64,000 nt of DNA from CAVRXQ01 sp963831155 (GCA_963831155.1 CAWHOY010000005.1:868001-932000), one strand, 5' to 3'. Shown: positions 51,783-60,205, counted from the stretch's first letter. A program made the numbers and translations. Notes: a model not told the origin generated them from the sequence alone.

Positions 51783-52723
51783 CGGCGACCCGGTTCCGCA
51801 AAGGATGGACTTCGGGGCTGGTTTTGGCGGGCCTGACGGCGGCCGTCAGCGGGGTGTCGGTGTTCGTGAACAGCTACGGCGTTCACTCGGCGACGAGCCC
51901 CGCCGTCTACACGACCGGCAAGAACTTCTTCGCCGCGGTTCTCCTCGTCGCATTCGCACTCGTCGCTCGTTCGACGCGTCTGTTCTCGCGCTCCCCACTG
52001 GCCGAGACGAAGCCTCCGGCACTTTCGTGTGGTTGGAGGCTCGCCGCGCTCGGTTACGTCGCGATCATCGGCGGTGGCGTCGCGTTCGTCATGTTCTTCG
52101 ACGGACTCGCGCGCACGAGTGCCGTGCCAGCGGCGTTCTTGCACGACACGCTCGTCGTCTGGGTCGCCATCATCGCCTGGCCGGCGCTTCGCGAGCGCCT
52201 GTCGAAGTGGAACGTCATCGCGATCGCCGTATTGGTCGTCGGCCTCGTCGCGTCGAGCGGCGGCGTTGGGTCGCTCGTCGTGAACTCCGGCAGCGCCCTC
52301 ATCCTCGGGGCGACGGTGCTTTGGGGCCTCGAGACCGTCGTCATCAAAAAGGTGCTCGCGGGCTTTGACCCGGCAAACCTCGGCGTCGTCCGCATGGGGG
52401 GCGGTCTCACGGTGCTCATCGCCTACCTCGCGATCACCGGCCAGCTCGGCGCGCTCGTCGGACTCGACGCCAACGCCTTGCGATGGGTGGTCGTCACCGG
52501 AGTGCTGCTCGGGGCGTACGTGGCGAGCTGGATGGCGGCGCTCTCGCGCGCCCGCGCCGTCGACGTCACCTCGATCCTCGTTTCGAGCGCGATCGTCACC
52601 GCCGTCCTGCAAGCAGTCGTCCAACACAAGAACCTCCAGCCGGAAGCGTGGGGCCTCGCCCTCGTCGCGGTTGGATCGCTGGCGGTGGTCGTGTCGGCGA
52701 AAAGGAGGTCGGCATACTCGTGA
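51779..52723 (+). CDS. EamA/DMT-superfamily transporter
   Basis: A 314-aa membrane protein with about ten helices in two EamA repeats; the second repeat starts near SGSALILGATVLWGLETVVIKKVL. DMT transporters export metabolites or amino acids; the substrate is unknown. ATGA overlap with hypC places it in the hydrogenase operon, which is unusual for this family. Confidence 0.85.
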   Translation: MTATRFRKGWTSGLVLAGLTAAVSGVSVFVNSYGVHSATSPAVYTTGKNFFAAVLLVAFALVARSTRLFSRSPLAETKPPALSCGWRLAALGYVAIIGGGVAFVMFFDGLARTSAVPAAFLHDTLVVWVAIIAWPALRERLSKWNVIAIAVLVVGLVASSGGVGSLVVNSGSALILGATVLWGLETVVIKKVLAGFDPANLGVVRMGGGLTVLIAYLAITGQLGALVGLDANALRWVVVTGVLLGAYVASWMAALSRARAVDVTSILVSSAIVTAVLQAVVQHKNLQPEAWGLALVAVGSLAVVVSAKRRSAYS

Positions 52724-53490
52724 TCGAGGGTGCCGTGCTCTTCGCGCGCTACGCGTATCCGCCGAACGCGCTCGGTTACTGCGGGCCGAGCGACCCGCTC
52801 TCGCTCGGCGGCGCGCTCAAAGAGCGCGACGTCGCGGACCTGTCGTTGCTCGCGCGCGAGTTCGATGGTGCCTGGCCGTACCTCCAGCTCATCGCGGGCT
52901 GCAACGGCATCGCCGATCCCCTCGACTTCCGAGTCGTCGAGGCGTACTGGGTCGGTAACGAGCTGCTTCATAAGGTGCCGAAGCAGGCGATGTTGAGCTC
53001 GCTCGACGAGCGCTTCGCAAGGAGGTCGGGGTCAACGTTCGCGAACGTCGCGAACGCGGTGCCGCTCGGCGGTGTGCCCCACCACAGCTTCCACGTCTTC
53101 GCCGTCTATCCGTGGCTCGGGCTCTTGCGTTCGGGAAGGCGGGGTCCCGCGCTCGACGTCATCGACCAGTGCCGCGTGCGGTGGGGTCGCGTCCTTTCCG
53201 TCGGCGCCCATACCGCGCTCGTGCGCACGCCAACGCTCGTGTTCGAGGACGATCGCCTCGTCCTCGCCGGTGAACACGAAGTGAGCGCCCGTCGCTTCGC
53301 GTCTCCCGACGGCGACGGTGCCGACCTCCAATTCGGCGACCTCGTCTCGCTGCACTGGGACTGGATCTGCGAGAAGCTCTCGCAAAGGCGCGCCCATCGG
53401 CTCATCGGGTACACGATCGAGAATCTCGACGCAGTGAACGCGCTGCCGGTGCCCGGTCCGGCGTACGCGGCCTCGGTATCGGGGGGCTGA
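52720..53490 (+). CDS. Unknown protein at the end of the hydrogenase operon
   Basis: A 256-aa soluble protein that I do not recognise. It starts LFARYAYPPNALGYCGPSDP and contains conserved-looking blocks DLSLLAREFDGAWPYLQLI, VVEAYWVGNELL, HHSFHVFAVYPWLGLLRSG and VSLHWDWICEKLSQRRAHRL. There are only three Cys and three clustered His, no ferredoxin motif and no membrane helix. GTG start overlaps the transporter stop (GTGA), with GGAGG 13 nt upstream. Co-transcription suggests a role in hydrogenase function or assembly; this is inference. Confidence 0.78.
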   Translation: MIEGAVLFARYAYPPNALGYCGPSDPLSLGGALKERDVADLSLLAREFDGAWPYLQLIAGCNGIADPLDFRVVEAYWVGNELLHKVPKQAMLSSLDERFARRSGSTFANVANAVPLGGVPHHSFHVFAVYPWLGLLRSGRRGPALDVIDQCRVRWGRVLSVGAHTALVRTPTLVFEDDRLVLAGEHEVSARRFASPDGDGADLQFGDLVSLHWDWICEKLSQRRAHRLIGYTIENLDAVNALPVPGPAYAASVSGG

Positions 53491-53521
53491 CCGACCGGGG
53501 GCTCCTAAGGTTGGGCCCCGA

Positions 53522-54322
53522 CTATCTAGGCAGGCGGCGCCAGAACGACCGCGGGACGTGTGGCACGACCGGCATCACGTAGCGCAGCGACTGCGGCACC
53601 CACACGACGGCATCTCCGGCGTCGATTCCCTCGACAACCGCGCGCCCAACCTCCTCGGCCGTCGTCGACATCGGCACAGGTGGCATTCCGGCGGTCATCT
53701 TCGTCCGGACGAAACCCGGGCGGACGATCGTCACACCGACCCCCGAACCCTCAAGGGCATCGGCGAGTCCCTGGCTGAAGCCGTCGAGTCCTGCCTTGCT
53801 CGCGCCATAGACAAAGTTCACGCGACGCACCCGAATCGCTGCGGCCGTGGAGAACACGACGATCCGCCCGCCGCGCTGGCGGCGCATCTGCTTGGCGAAC
53901 GCGGTGAGCGCCGAGGCGAGACCGGTGAAATTCGTCGTGATCTCGTCCGCGACTCGCTTCGGCGTCAGCTCGTCGAGCTCACTCGAGCTGAGGACCCCGG
54001 TCGCGACGAGCAACAGATCGATCGTCCCCAGGCGTTCTGCGACGGAACTCGCCAGTTCCTCGTGAGTATCTGTTTTCGTCGCGTCGAACGCCACGGTCTC
54101 GACATTCTTGACGCCGAGCGCGCGCAGCTCCTCGGCGACATGTTCGAGCGCAGCCGGGTGTCGACCGGCGAGCACCACGTCGCCGATTCCTCTCGTCGCC
54201 ATCGCTCGCAACACCGCCCGCGCGAGATCAGAACTGCCGCCGAGCACGGCGATTCGCCGAGGAGACGCGGCAGGGCTCTCAGCGACTCGATGCGCTTGTG
54301 GTCTTCGTCGGTCGCGCAACAC
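53522..54322 (-). CDS. DprE2-like SDR oxidoreductase
   Basis: A 266-aa short-chain dehydrogenase. NAD(P) loop VLGGSSDLARAVL, catalytic Ser in STAAAIRVRR and YxxxK as YGASKAGLDGF. The segments RVRRVNFVYGASKAGLDGF, RPGFVRTKM and the C-terminus RYVMPVVPHVPRSFWRRLP closely parallel mycobacterial DprE2, which with DprE1 turns decaprenyl-phosphoryl-ribose into the arabinose donor. No dprE1 is here. Starts GTG 54322 or TTG 54319. Confidence 0.78.
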   Translation of the reverse strand: MLRDRRRPQAHRVAESPAASPRRIAVLGGSSDLARAVLRAMATRGIGDVVLAGRHPAALEHVAEELRALGVKNVETVAFDATKTDTHEELASSVAERLGTIDLLLVATGVLSSSELDELTPKRVADEITTNFTGLASALTAFAKQMRRQRGGRIVVFSTAAAIRVRRVNFVYGASKAGLDGFSQGLADALEGSGVGVTIVRPGFVRTKMTAGMPPVPMSTTAEEVGRAVVEGIDAGDAVVWVPQSLRYVMPVVPHVPRSFWRRLPR

Positions 54323-54333
54323 TCGTGGCCATC

Positions 54334-54798
54334 ATGTCCGATCCGGGGGACTCGCGCTCCCAGGCCGGAAAGCCCCTCGAGAAGGTGACGCCACGTCAGA
54401 CTGGGTTCGTGCGCGTCGGATTCGGCCTTGTTGGGATCGCGCTGGCCGTCGCCGCGTCACAGACGCGCGTCTTCACCGACGGGGCGGACGTCGTGACCGC
54501 CATTGCGTTGGTCGTGTTCGCCATGCTGACCGCCTATCGCTTCAGAATGATGGCCGCGAACGGCTACTCGTCCTCGAGCTTGACGGTCTCGGGTCGAGTA
54601 CCGGTGAGATCGATCATCGTCTGGACCGGACTCGCGGCGTGCACGCTCGGGTTCGAGCTCTTCAATTTCGCCGAATCGCCGCGGCGAGCCCACCCGACGC
54701 TGAGCTCGGCGCTCACCGTGCTCGCTACCCATTCCCTCTCGAGAGGGGTGGCATTTCTCGCCTGGCTCGCCCTCGGCACTTGGATCGCATGGGCATGA
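54334..54798 (+). CDS. Small integral membrane protein
   Basis: A 154-aa protein with four predicted helices (about 24-40, 48-66, 88-107, 127-150) after a polar N-terminus. No family recognised. Divergent from the DprE2-like gene (11 bp between start codons) and coupled to the next tiny gene by ATGA. Confidence 0.65.
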   Translation: MSDPGDSRSQAGKPLEKVTPRQTGFVRVGFGLVGIALAVAASQTRVFTDGADVVTAIALVVFAMLTAYRFRMMAANGYSSSSLTVSGRVPVRSIIVWTGLAACTLGFELFNFAESPRRAHPTLSSALTVLATHSLSRGVAFLAWLALGTWIAWA

Positions 54799-54995
54799 CG
54801 TCGCGAGAGATCACGATCGCGATCTGGATCGCCATCGCCGCCTTGTCGGTCGGTTCAGAGGTGCTGGCGCGCACGACACATCGAATCATTGCGCCCGCTG
54901 CCGCGGTGGCCCGTCTCGCAATTCGACCGGTCGCTGGCCGCGTGGTCGTTTCGCTCGGCTGGATGTGGCTCGGCTGGCACGTCTTTGCGCGCTAG
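54795..54995 (+). CDS. Small membrane protein, DUF6186-like
   Basis: A 66-aa protein with an N-terminal helix (ITIAIWIAIAALSVGSEVLA) and a C-terminal helix ending SLGWMWLGWHVFAR. The WLGWHxFAR ending resembles small actinobacterial DUF6186 proteins, from memory. The ATG overlaps the preceding stop, which fixes the start; longer in-frame sequence upstream is a shadow. Overlaps the convergent gene by 4 bp. Confidence 0.65.
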   Translation: MTSREITIAIWIAIAALSVGSEVLARTTHRIIAPAAAVARLAIRPVAGRVVVSLGWMWLGWHVFAR

Positions 54996-55750
54996 GAGAC
55001 TCCGACGAGCTCTCTCTCGACCGCGCCCTCGAGGGCGTCGGCGCTGACGGCGAGCGCACCGATTTTCGATTCGAGTTCCGACGTGAGTGCCAGACGGTCC
55101 TCCTCATCGAGCACGAGCAACTGCGAGAGGGCGCCTTGCGCGTTTTGGAGCAGCGCCATCGTGAAGAACCAGGCGCCGCTGCGATCGCGGCGCTGCGAAA
55201 CGCCCACGACCTTGTTCCCGCCCACCGTGACCTCGCCGGGACCAAGACCGGAAAAGCAGACCGAACGCGAGAACCGAGTTGGGGCGAACGCTCGTATCGG
55301 GTCGACCGAAGCCTCCGAAACCGCCTTCGAGACGAGCGCGCTCGCCCACAGATCGGCGACGAAGTACGCGGCGCGGGCGACGTCGTCTTCGTAGATCGGG
55401 TCGTCACGCGGGACGAACAGGTCGAGCCACACCTGCGCCGCCGGCGTGACGACGACGGCGCCGCCTCCGCTTCGCCGCTTGACGAGCTCGAGGCCGCGAA
55501 CTAGGCGTCGCTGATCGTCAATCTCAGCGGGACTCTGTGTGCTGCCGAGCACGATCGCGGACGCTGTCGGTCGACAGAAGCACGCGAGCCGTCGCGCGCC
55601 GGGATCGGGCTGCATTGAGACGAGTTCTTCTGGAGCACCGATACGACGAGAAACTGACCACCCGCCGCGCCACTTGGGCGCGTCTTTCGGCGGGGGGGTG
55701 CTGCTCAGACTGCGGCGCGGCTGAGCGAGGGCGACACGTACTGCTCCCAC
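54992..55750 (-). CDS. Lipoate--protein ligase A-like protein
   Basis: A 252-aa protein of the biotin/lipoate ligase fold. VLGSTQ, the nucleotide loop VKRRSGGGAVVVTP and the Lys-containing GEVTVGGNKVVGVSQRR match LplA-type enzymes that attach lipoate or octanoate to carrier domains. The start is uncertain: GTG 55750 overlaps the HNH gene by 46 bp, while a CTG at 55708 overlaps the HNH stop as CTGA, as at ylmD. A run of seven C near 55690 could also hide a frameshift. Confidence 0.75.
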   Translation of the reverse strand: MGAVRVALAQPRRSLSSTPPPKDAPKWRGGWSVSRRIGAPEELVSMQPDPGARRLACFCRPTASAIVLGSTQSPAEIDDQRRLVRGLELVKRRSGGGAVVVTPAAQVWLDLFVPRDDPIYEDDVARAAYFVADLWASALVSKAVSEASVDPIRAFAPTRFSRSVCFSGLGPGEVTVGGNKVVGVSQRRDRSGAWFFTMALLQNAQGALSQLLVLDEEDRLALTSELESKIGALAVSADALEGAVERELVGVS

Positions 55751-56220
55751 TCAGAGCGGAACTCTCCGCCCGCGGCGAGAAGCCACACCCGCGACCGAGG
55801 CGCTCTTGGGGCTCGCCGCAATTTGAGAGACGTCTCTTCCAAGAGCCGGTCCTCCTTCAATGAATTGCACCGCCGACAGGCGGCGACGACGTTCTCCCAG
55901 ATGTGCTTTCCGCCGCGACTCTTCGGGCGCACGTGATCGATGTTCTCCGCCTGATTCCCGCAGTACTGACAGCGGTGGGCGTCACGCGCGAAGACCGATC
56001 GGCGGGAAATGGCGATCCGAGTCTGGTGCGGGACGTGGATGAAGTGCGCGAGTCGGATCACCGAGGGCTCCGCGAACGCCACCTTTTCTGACCGGTAGTG
56101 ACGCCCGGTGTCGTGGATCAACTCGGCCTTCTCGTTGATCACGAGGATGAGAGCCCGGCGGGAGGACACGACGCAGAGCGGTTCAAACGTCGCGTTGAGC
56201 ACCAAGGACCGGCCGTTCAC
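55705..56220 (-). CDS. HNH endonuclease
   Basis: A 171-aa protein with the HNH core CQYCGNQAENIDHVRPKSRGG followed by WENVVAACRRCNSLKEDR, giving two zinc-binding Cys pairs. The N-terminal part (VLNATFEPLCVVSSRRALIL) is typical of the widespread chromosomal HNH proteins in Actinobacteria, whose role is unclear. No mobile-element context. GTG start. Confidence 0.9.
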   Translation of the reverse strand: MNGRSLVLNATFEPLCVVSSRRALILVINEKAELIHDTGRHYRSEKVAFAEPSVIRLAHFIHVPHQTRIAISRRSVFARDAHRCQYCGNQAENIDHVRPKSRGGKHIWENVVAACRRCNSLKEDRLLEETSLKLRRAPRAPRSRVWLLAAGGEFRSEWEQYVSPSLSRAAV

Positions 56221-56272
56221 GACAGGTCCGATCGCCGTCCCGGACTTCCGCCCTCCGTCATCTCCGGCGAGG

Positions 56273-56557
56273 CTATCGCACTGGTCTTTCGCGCAGGCGT
56301 AACGCGCGGCGTTCCGATCGCATTCTGCGCGACCATTCGAGATAGTCGCTCATGTCCTGGGGAGATGGTCGCGCCTTTGGGTCCCCGTACGCCGTCTCGA
56401 GACGGAAGGCGATCCAGCGCCGATCCGGAATCGGCAGCGGCGGCCACCGTCGCCACCACCGCGTCGGCACGAGGCTGAGACCGGTGAGCAACGCCACGGG
56501 CATCAGCTTCGGCTGCCGGAGCACGCTCACAAAGACGGCGCGCGCGACTCCGATCAC
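56273..56557 (-). CDS. Small actinobacterial protein of unknown function
   Basis: A 94-aa basic, Trp/Arg-rich protein (TRWWRRWPPLPIPDRRW, FRLETAYGDP, DYLEWSRRMR). The arrangement resembles small conserved actinobacterial proteins I have seen without function. No signal or membrane helix is certain, though residues 1-28 are fairly hydrophobic. Confidence 0.6.
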   Translation of the reverse strand: MIGVARAVFVSVLRQPKLMPVALLTGLSLVPTRWWRRWPPLPIPDRRWIAFRLETAYGDPKARPSPQDMSDYLEWSRRMRSERRALRLRERPVR

Positions 56558-56585
56558 GTCTTGAGGCTGATCGTGACCTTGCGGC

Positions 56586-56957
56586 TCAGCGGTCGCGGCC
56601 GAAGCGCGACCGCAACTTCTTGCCGATCAGCGCGAACTCCTCGCCGAATCCGGTTGGCTTACCGGCACGGCGGGTGGCGTCCCCGCGACCGCCGGAATGG
56701 CGCGCCGAGCGCTCGAACATCAGCGCGGCGAACAGCATGACGAGGAAACCGAAGACGGCGATGACCGTCGAGGATCTGAACGCCACGAGCAGCACGACGA
56801 ACCCGATGACGAAGATGAGGACCGACCAGCGCGTCGAGCGCCCGGCGAGCGAATGGCGCGCCCTCGCCTCGACCCGTCCGCGGAATCCCGGGTCGTGCTC
56901 GTAGAGCTTTTGCTCCATCTCGTGGAGAATCCGCTGCTCTTCCTCCGAAAGCGGCAC
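56586..56957 (-). CDS. DUF3040 membrane protein
   Basis: A 123-aa protein with the DUF3040 start PLSEEEQRILHEMEQKLYEHD, two adjacent transmembrane helices (about 45-80) and a charged tail. GTG 56957 has GGGAGG 4 nt ahead, so the longer frame from 57011 is rejected. DUF3040 proteins are restricted to Actinobacteria and of unknown function. Confidence 0.87.
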   Translation of the reverse strand: MPLSEEEQRILHEMEQKLYEHDPGFRGRVEARARHSLAGRSTRWSVLIFVIGFVVLLVAFRSSTVIAVFGFLVMLFAALMFERSARHSGGRGDATRRAGKPTGFGEEFALIGKKLRSRFGRDR

Positions 56958-57085
56958 CGATCCTCCCGAAATCCGCCCCCAGCTCCCGCCAGACTGGGCG
57001 GGTAGGCGCAACGCACGCTATCTCCCGCCTCCGCCGGCGCGGTACGCGTCAATTGTCGCACGCGCATTCACAGCCAACAACGGAC

Positions 57086-57120
57086 GACCTCCTAGGAGGG
57101 CGAACTCCTCCCAGGAGGTC
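57086..57120 (-). terminator. Hairpin at the dinB 3' end
   Basis: GACCTCCT / AGGAGGTC (8 bp) continued by GGAGG / CCTCC after one mismatch, loop about 7 nt. It overlaps the dinB stop codon (57092-57094). No U-tract. Could terminate dinB transcription. Confidence 0.5.
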
Positions 57121-58381
57121 GCGGCTCGGCAGCGTCGAGCGCGTTCGCTGAGCGGATCGCGTCGCGACCGAAGCGCCGCTGGATCGCGTCGGTGACCTCG
57201 CCGGTCGCGTGCGAACGCCTCGCTCTCGGCCGCTCCGGACCGTCCCGCGAAACCGGAGGTTCGTCGAACAGTTCGAGCTGAGCGACGGGGGGCGACGCCT
57301 CCTCGAGATTCGAGACGCTAACACCGAGCAGCCTGACGCCCCGATCGACCCCGATTGCGCCGAGCAGCGCCACCGCGATCGCCGCGATCTCCGAGGCGGA
57401 GGTGACGGGTCGTCGGTCGGTCTTCGAGCGCACGACCATCTCGAAGTCGCCATAGCGGACTTTCACCGAAACCGTGCGTGCCGCGACGCCGCGGTCACGA
57501 CATTGGCTGGCAATCGATGTCGCGTAGCCGCGCGCCTTGCGCTCCAGCGAGCAGCGGTCGAAGTCGTCGGTGTCATAGGTCTCTTCGTGACCGATCGACT
57601 TCAGCTCGCGATCCGCCGTCACCTGACGCTCGTCACGACCACAAGCCAGGTCGTCCAGGTGCTCACCGAGCGCCGTCCCCAGTGCGGAGACGAGGCGGGC
57701 CCGACCGACGACGCTCAAGTCCCGCACCGACCTCACGCCCATCCGGCGCAGCCGCTCGGCGGTCTTCGGCCCGACGCCCGGCAGCGCGCGGACCGGATGC
57801 GCGTGCAAAAAGGCGATCTCGTCTTCTGGCAACACGAGCTTCACGATCTCGCCCAGCTCAACCCGGCCGTCGCGCACTTTCGGCTTCGCCGCCTTCGAAG
57901 CGAGCTTCGCGACGAGCTTCGATCTCGCGACGCCGATAGCACACGAGAGCGAGAGTTCGCTCTTCACCCGTTCGTGGAGCGTCCATGCGATCGATCGGCT
58001 CGAACCGAAGAGTTGATGGGCGCCGGCGACGTCAAGGAACGCCTCGTCCAGCGAGAGCGGCTCGACGAGCGGGGTAATCGCGCGGCAAATCTCCATCAGT
58101 TGCTTGGCGACGGCCGAATACGCGCCGTGCCGGGGCCGGATTATGACGAGGTTCGGGCAGAGCCGCCGTGCCTCTCCCATCGGCATCGCCGACCGAATTC
58201 CGAAGACGCGCGCCTGGTAGGACGCCGACGCGACGACGGCGCGCGGCCCGCTCCCCCCGACGACGACGGGCCTGCCGGCGAGAGTCGGATCCTCGAGTAC
58301 CTCGACCGCTGCGAAGAACGAGTCCATGTCGAGGTGGAGGATGTCGGTCGTCGACGACTCCTCCGGTCGGGTCGCAGTCAC
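57092..58381 (-). CDS. dinB: DNA polymerase IV (Y family)
   Basis: A 429-aa translesion polymerase. Active-site carboxylates: D18 in LHLDMDSFFAAVE and D112-E113 in SLDEAFLDV. Helix-hairpin-helix ALPGVGPKTAERLRRMGV, little-finger domain and a clamp-binding QLELFD near residue 370, then an Arg/Pro-rich tail of about 55 residues. GTG start. No LexA box is evident upstream, unlike lexA in this window. Confidence 0.93.
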   Translation of the reverse strand: MTATRPEESSTTDILHLDMDSFFAAVEVLEDPTLAGRPVVVGGSGPRAVVASASYQARVFGIRSAMPMGEARRLCPNLVIIRPRHGAYSAVAKQLMEICRAITPLVEPLSLDEAFLDVAGAHQLFGSSRSIAWTLHERVKSELSLSCAIGVARSKLVAKLASKAAKPKVRDGRVELGEIVKLVLPEDEIAFLHAHPVRALPGVGPKTAERLRRMGVRSVRDLSVVGRARLVSALGTALGEHLDDLACGRDERQVTADRELKSIGHEETYDTDDFDRCSLERKARGYATSIASQCRDRGVAARTVSVKVRYGDFEMVVRSKTDRRPVTSASEIAAIAVALLGAIGVDRGVRLLGVSVSNLEEASPPVAQLELFDEPPVSRDGPERPRARRSHATGEVTDAIQRRFGRDAIRSANALDAAEPRPPGRSSPS

Positions 58382-58405
58382 GTCGTGCTCGAATCGACGG
58401 CGCGG

Positions 58406-59116
58406 TTAGTGCGCGAGATATACGCGCCGGAACGACTCCGCGTAGGCGACGCCCACCTGTGCGCCCGCTTCCGCCGCCCGGTCCTCGATCACCGGTCCGA
58501 TGGCGTCTCGGTCTTCCAGCTGACTCGCATGACACGCGACCGCGTCAGCCTTCCTTCCGATCGTCGCGGTGATGTCGATCGCGACGTCTGGCTCGAGCGT
58601 CCCCGACAACAGCGCGTATGCGACGGCGTGCGGAGCGCCCGCGTTCGGGAAGTAACGCGGTGAGGCGGCGGCGGGCGACGCCGCGTCGAGTGCCGCGTAC
58701 CCGACGACTCGGTGGTCGCGATGGTTGTAGTAGTGCGACCCGAAGAAAATGGCGAGCGGATCCGGGCAGACGATGACTTCGGGACGGAAGGCGCGGATGC
58801 AGCGGACGATCTCAGATCGAAGCGGGAGATCGTTGTCGAACTCGCCGTCGCTGCGACCGAGCTGGTGGACCAGGTTGACGCCAACGACCGCCGAGGCGCG
58901 AGCGATCTCCTCGGCGCGCCGCTCGACGAGTTCCTTTGGTCGCATCGTCGGATCCCTCGTCCCCTTGTCGCCGCGGGCGCACACGACGAGCTCCACTGCA
59001 CACCCTCCGTCGATCCAACCGGCGAGTGTCCCCGCGCACGCGACATCCGCGTCGTCGGGGTGCGCGTAGATCGCCATCGCCCGCTCGGGTTGTTCGTGGA
59101 TCAGCTCAACCGGCAC
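58406..59116 (-). CDS. PIG-L/LmbE family deacetylase
   Basis: A 236-aa zinc deacetylase with AHPDD (18-22) and the third ligand region NHRDH (131-135). Actinobacterial relatives (MshB, Mca) act on GlcNAc-inositol and mycothiol conjugates; other members deacetylate sugars or antibiotic intermediates. Specificity cannot be read from the sequence. GTG start overlaps nrdR by 11 bp. Confidence 0.88.
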   Translation of the reverse strand: MPVELIHEQPERAMAIYAHPDDADVACAGTLAGWIDGGCAVELVVCARGDKGTRDPTMRPKELVERRAEEIARASAVVGVNLVHQLGRSDGEFDNDLPLRSEIVRCIRAFRPEVIVCPDPLAIFFGSHYYNHRDHRVVGYAALDAASPAAASPRYFPNAGAPHAVAYALLSGTLEPDVAIDITATIGRKADAVACHASQLEDRDAIGPVIEDRAAEAGAQVGVAYAESFRRVYLAH

Positions 59117-59600
59117 GTTGATCCGCGCGCCGCGAATGACGCTTCGGCGCCGTCGACTTCGTGAGCAGCCCGGCCTCGCGCTGGAAGTCGCTCAAGTTCT
59201 CGAATCCCTTGTACACGCTCGCGAACCGGATGTACGCGACTTCGTCGAGCTCCTTCAACAGATCGAGCACGCTCACGCCGATCTGTTCGGAACTCACCGA
59301 CCCCCCGAGTACCCGGACGTGCTCCTCCACAGCCTTCGCGACAGACAGAATCTGCTCGTCGTCAACTGGGCGGTTCTTCGTCGCCGCCCGCACCCCCTCG
59401 ATGACCTTGTCGAGTTGGAAGGGCTCGCGCTCGCCCGACCGCTTGACAACGAACACCACCGGCTCGGCGAGCCGTTCGAAAGTCGTAAACCGATGCCCGC
59501 AATTCCGGCACTCGCGTCGACGCCGGACCGACTGCGCACCGTCGACTTCGCGCGAATCGACGACGTGATCGTCAGAGACGGAGCAGTTCGGACAGCGCAT
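59106..59600 (-). CDS. nrdR: Transcriptional repressor NrdR
   Basis: A 164-aa ATP/dATP-sensing repressor of ribonucleotide reductase genes: zinc ribbon C3, C6, C31, C34 (MRCPNC and CRNC), then an ATP-cone domain (VVKRSGEREPFQLDKVIEGV). I start at ATG 59600, giving the canonical MRCPNC N-terminus. ATG 59648 is only 3 nt after a TACTGT box (59657-59652), too close for that box to be its promoter. Confidence 0.9.
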   Translation of the reverse strand: MRCPNCSVSDDHVVDSREVDGAQSVRRRRECRNCGHRFTTFERLAEPVVFVVKRSGEREPFQLDKVIEGVRAATKNRPVDDEQILSVAKAVEEHVRVLGGSVSSEQIGVSVLDLLKELDEVAYIRFASVYKGFENLSDFQREAGLLTKSTAPKRHSRRADQRAG

Positions 59601-59696
59601 CAGCAGGCGGTGGGGCCCTTCGACAGACGAATCGCGCTCACCACTCATCGGACAGTACTTCTCGATCCGTCGGCGGTGGCCGAGAGATCCTGGCCA

Positions 59697-60113
59697 TCAA
59701 GGGACGCGGAGCACCGCCCCGGGCCGAAGCGCACCACCGTGGAGCTCGTCGGCGAAGGCGTGGACGAGCGCTGGAACCTCGCGACGGGGAGCCAGGCGCT
59801 CGGCGATCGACTCAAGCGTGTCGCCGGCACGCACCACATACACCGCCCCCGGAGCGACGCGAAGCAAAGGGAGCGGCGCGGCACCTGGTGTCGAGGCGAG
59901 CGCCCCAGTGCCGAGCCACAACCCGACGAGGCCGCAAACCGCCGCGAGCGTGCCGAGGCGACGCCGGGCGAGCGCCCGCGGCGAGCGAGACGTGCTCTGG
60001 ACAGGTGCGCCCTCGAGGACGATTTCGTCGACGCAGACGAGTTGGAGCCGATCCCTCGGCGCGAGGGTCTGGCGGCGGGCGGGTCGCCCGATCGTGCTCG
60101 GCACTGCGACCAT
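59697..60113 (-). CDS. LysM-domain membrane protein next to lexA
   Basis: A 138-aa protein with a hydrophobic segment (about 60-78: LGTLAAVCGLVGLWLGTGALA) and a C-terminal LysM domain (VYVVRAGDTLESIAERL), suggesting an exported peptidoglycan-binding protein. ATG 60113 has GGGGAGG 5 nt ahead. A LysM gene divergent from lexA is familiar in Actinobacteria (YneA-like division inhibitors); together with the shared LexA boxes this suggests an SOS-induced division inhibitor, which is inference. Confidence 0.75.
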   Translation of the reverse strand: MVAVPSTIGRPARRQTLAPRDRLQLVCVDEIVLEGAPVQSTSRSPRALARRRLGTLAAVCGLVGLWLGTGALASTPGAAPLPLLRVAPGAVYVVRAGDTLESIAERLAPRREVPALVHAFADELHGGALRPGAVLRVP

Positions 60114-60176
60114 CTCGACCTCCCCGGCGGTGTCCGCCTGCTCGCACAGGTGTTCGCTCTCTTCGGCATCGTTCCA

Positions 60177-60190
60177 CGAACGTCTGTTCG
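60177..60190. promoter_or_regulatory. LexA box 1 (perfect)
   Basis: CGAACGTCTGTTCG matches the actinobacterial/Gram-positive LexA consensus CGAACnnnnGTTCG exactly. Confidence 0.88.
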
Positions 60191-60205
60191 CTGTCAACGA
60201 TTGGT

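Noticed and set aside
51659..52627. 322-aa charged minus-strand frame over the EamA gene
   Set aside because: Antisense of a multi-helix transporter; its Asp/Arg/Glu/His richness is what reverse-complemented hydrophobic codons give.
53496..53520. Possible terminator between the hydrogenase operon and the DprE2-like gene
   Set aside because: Only a 5-bp CGGGG/CCCCG stem and no T-tract; too weak to call.
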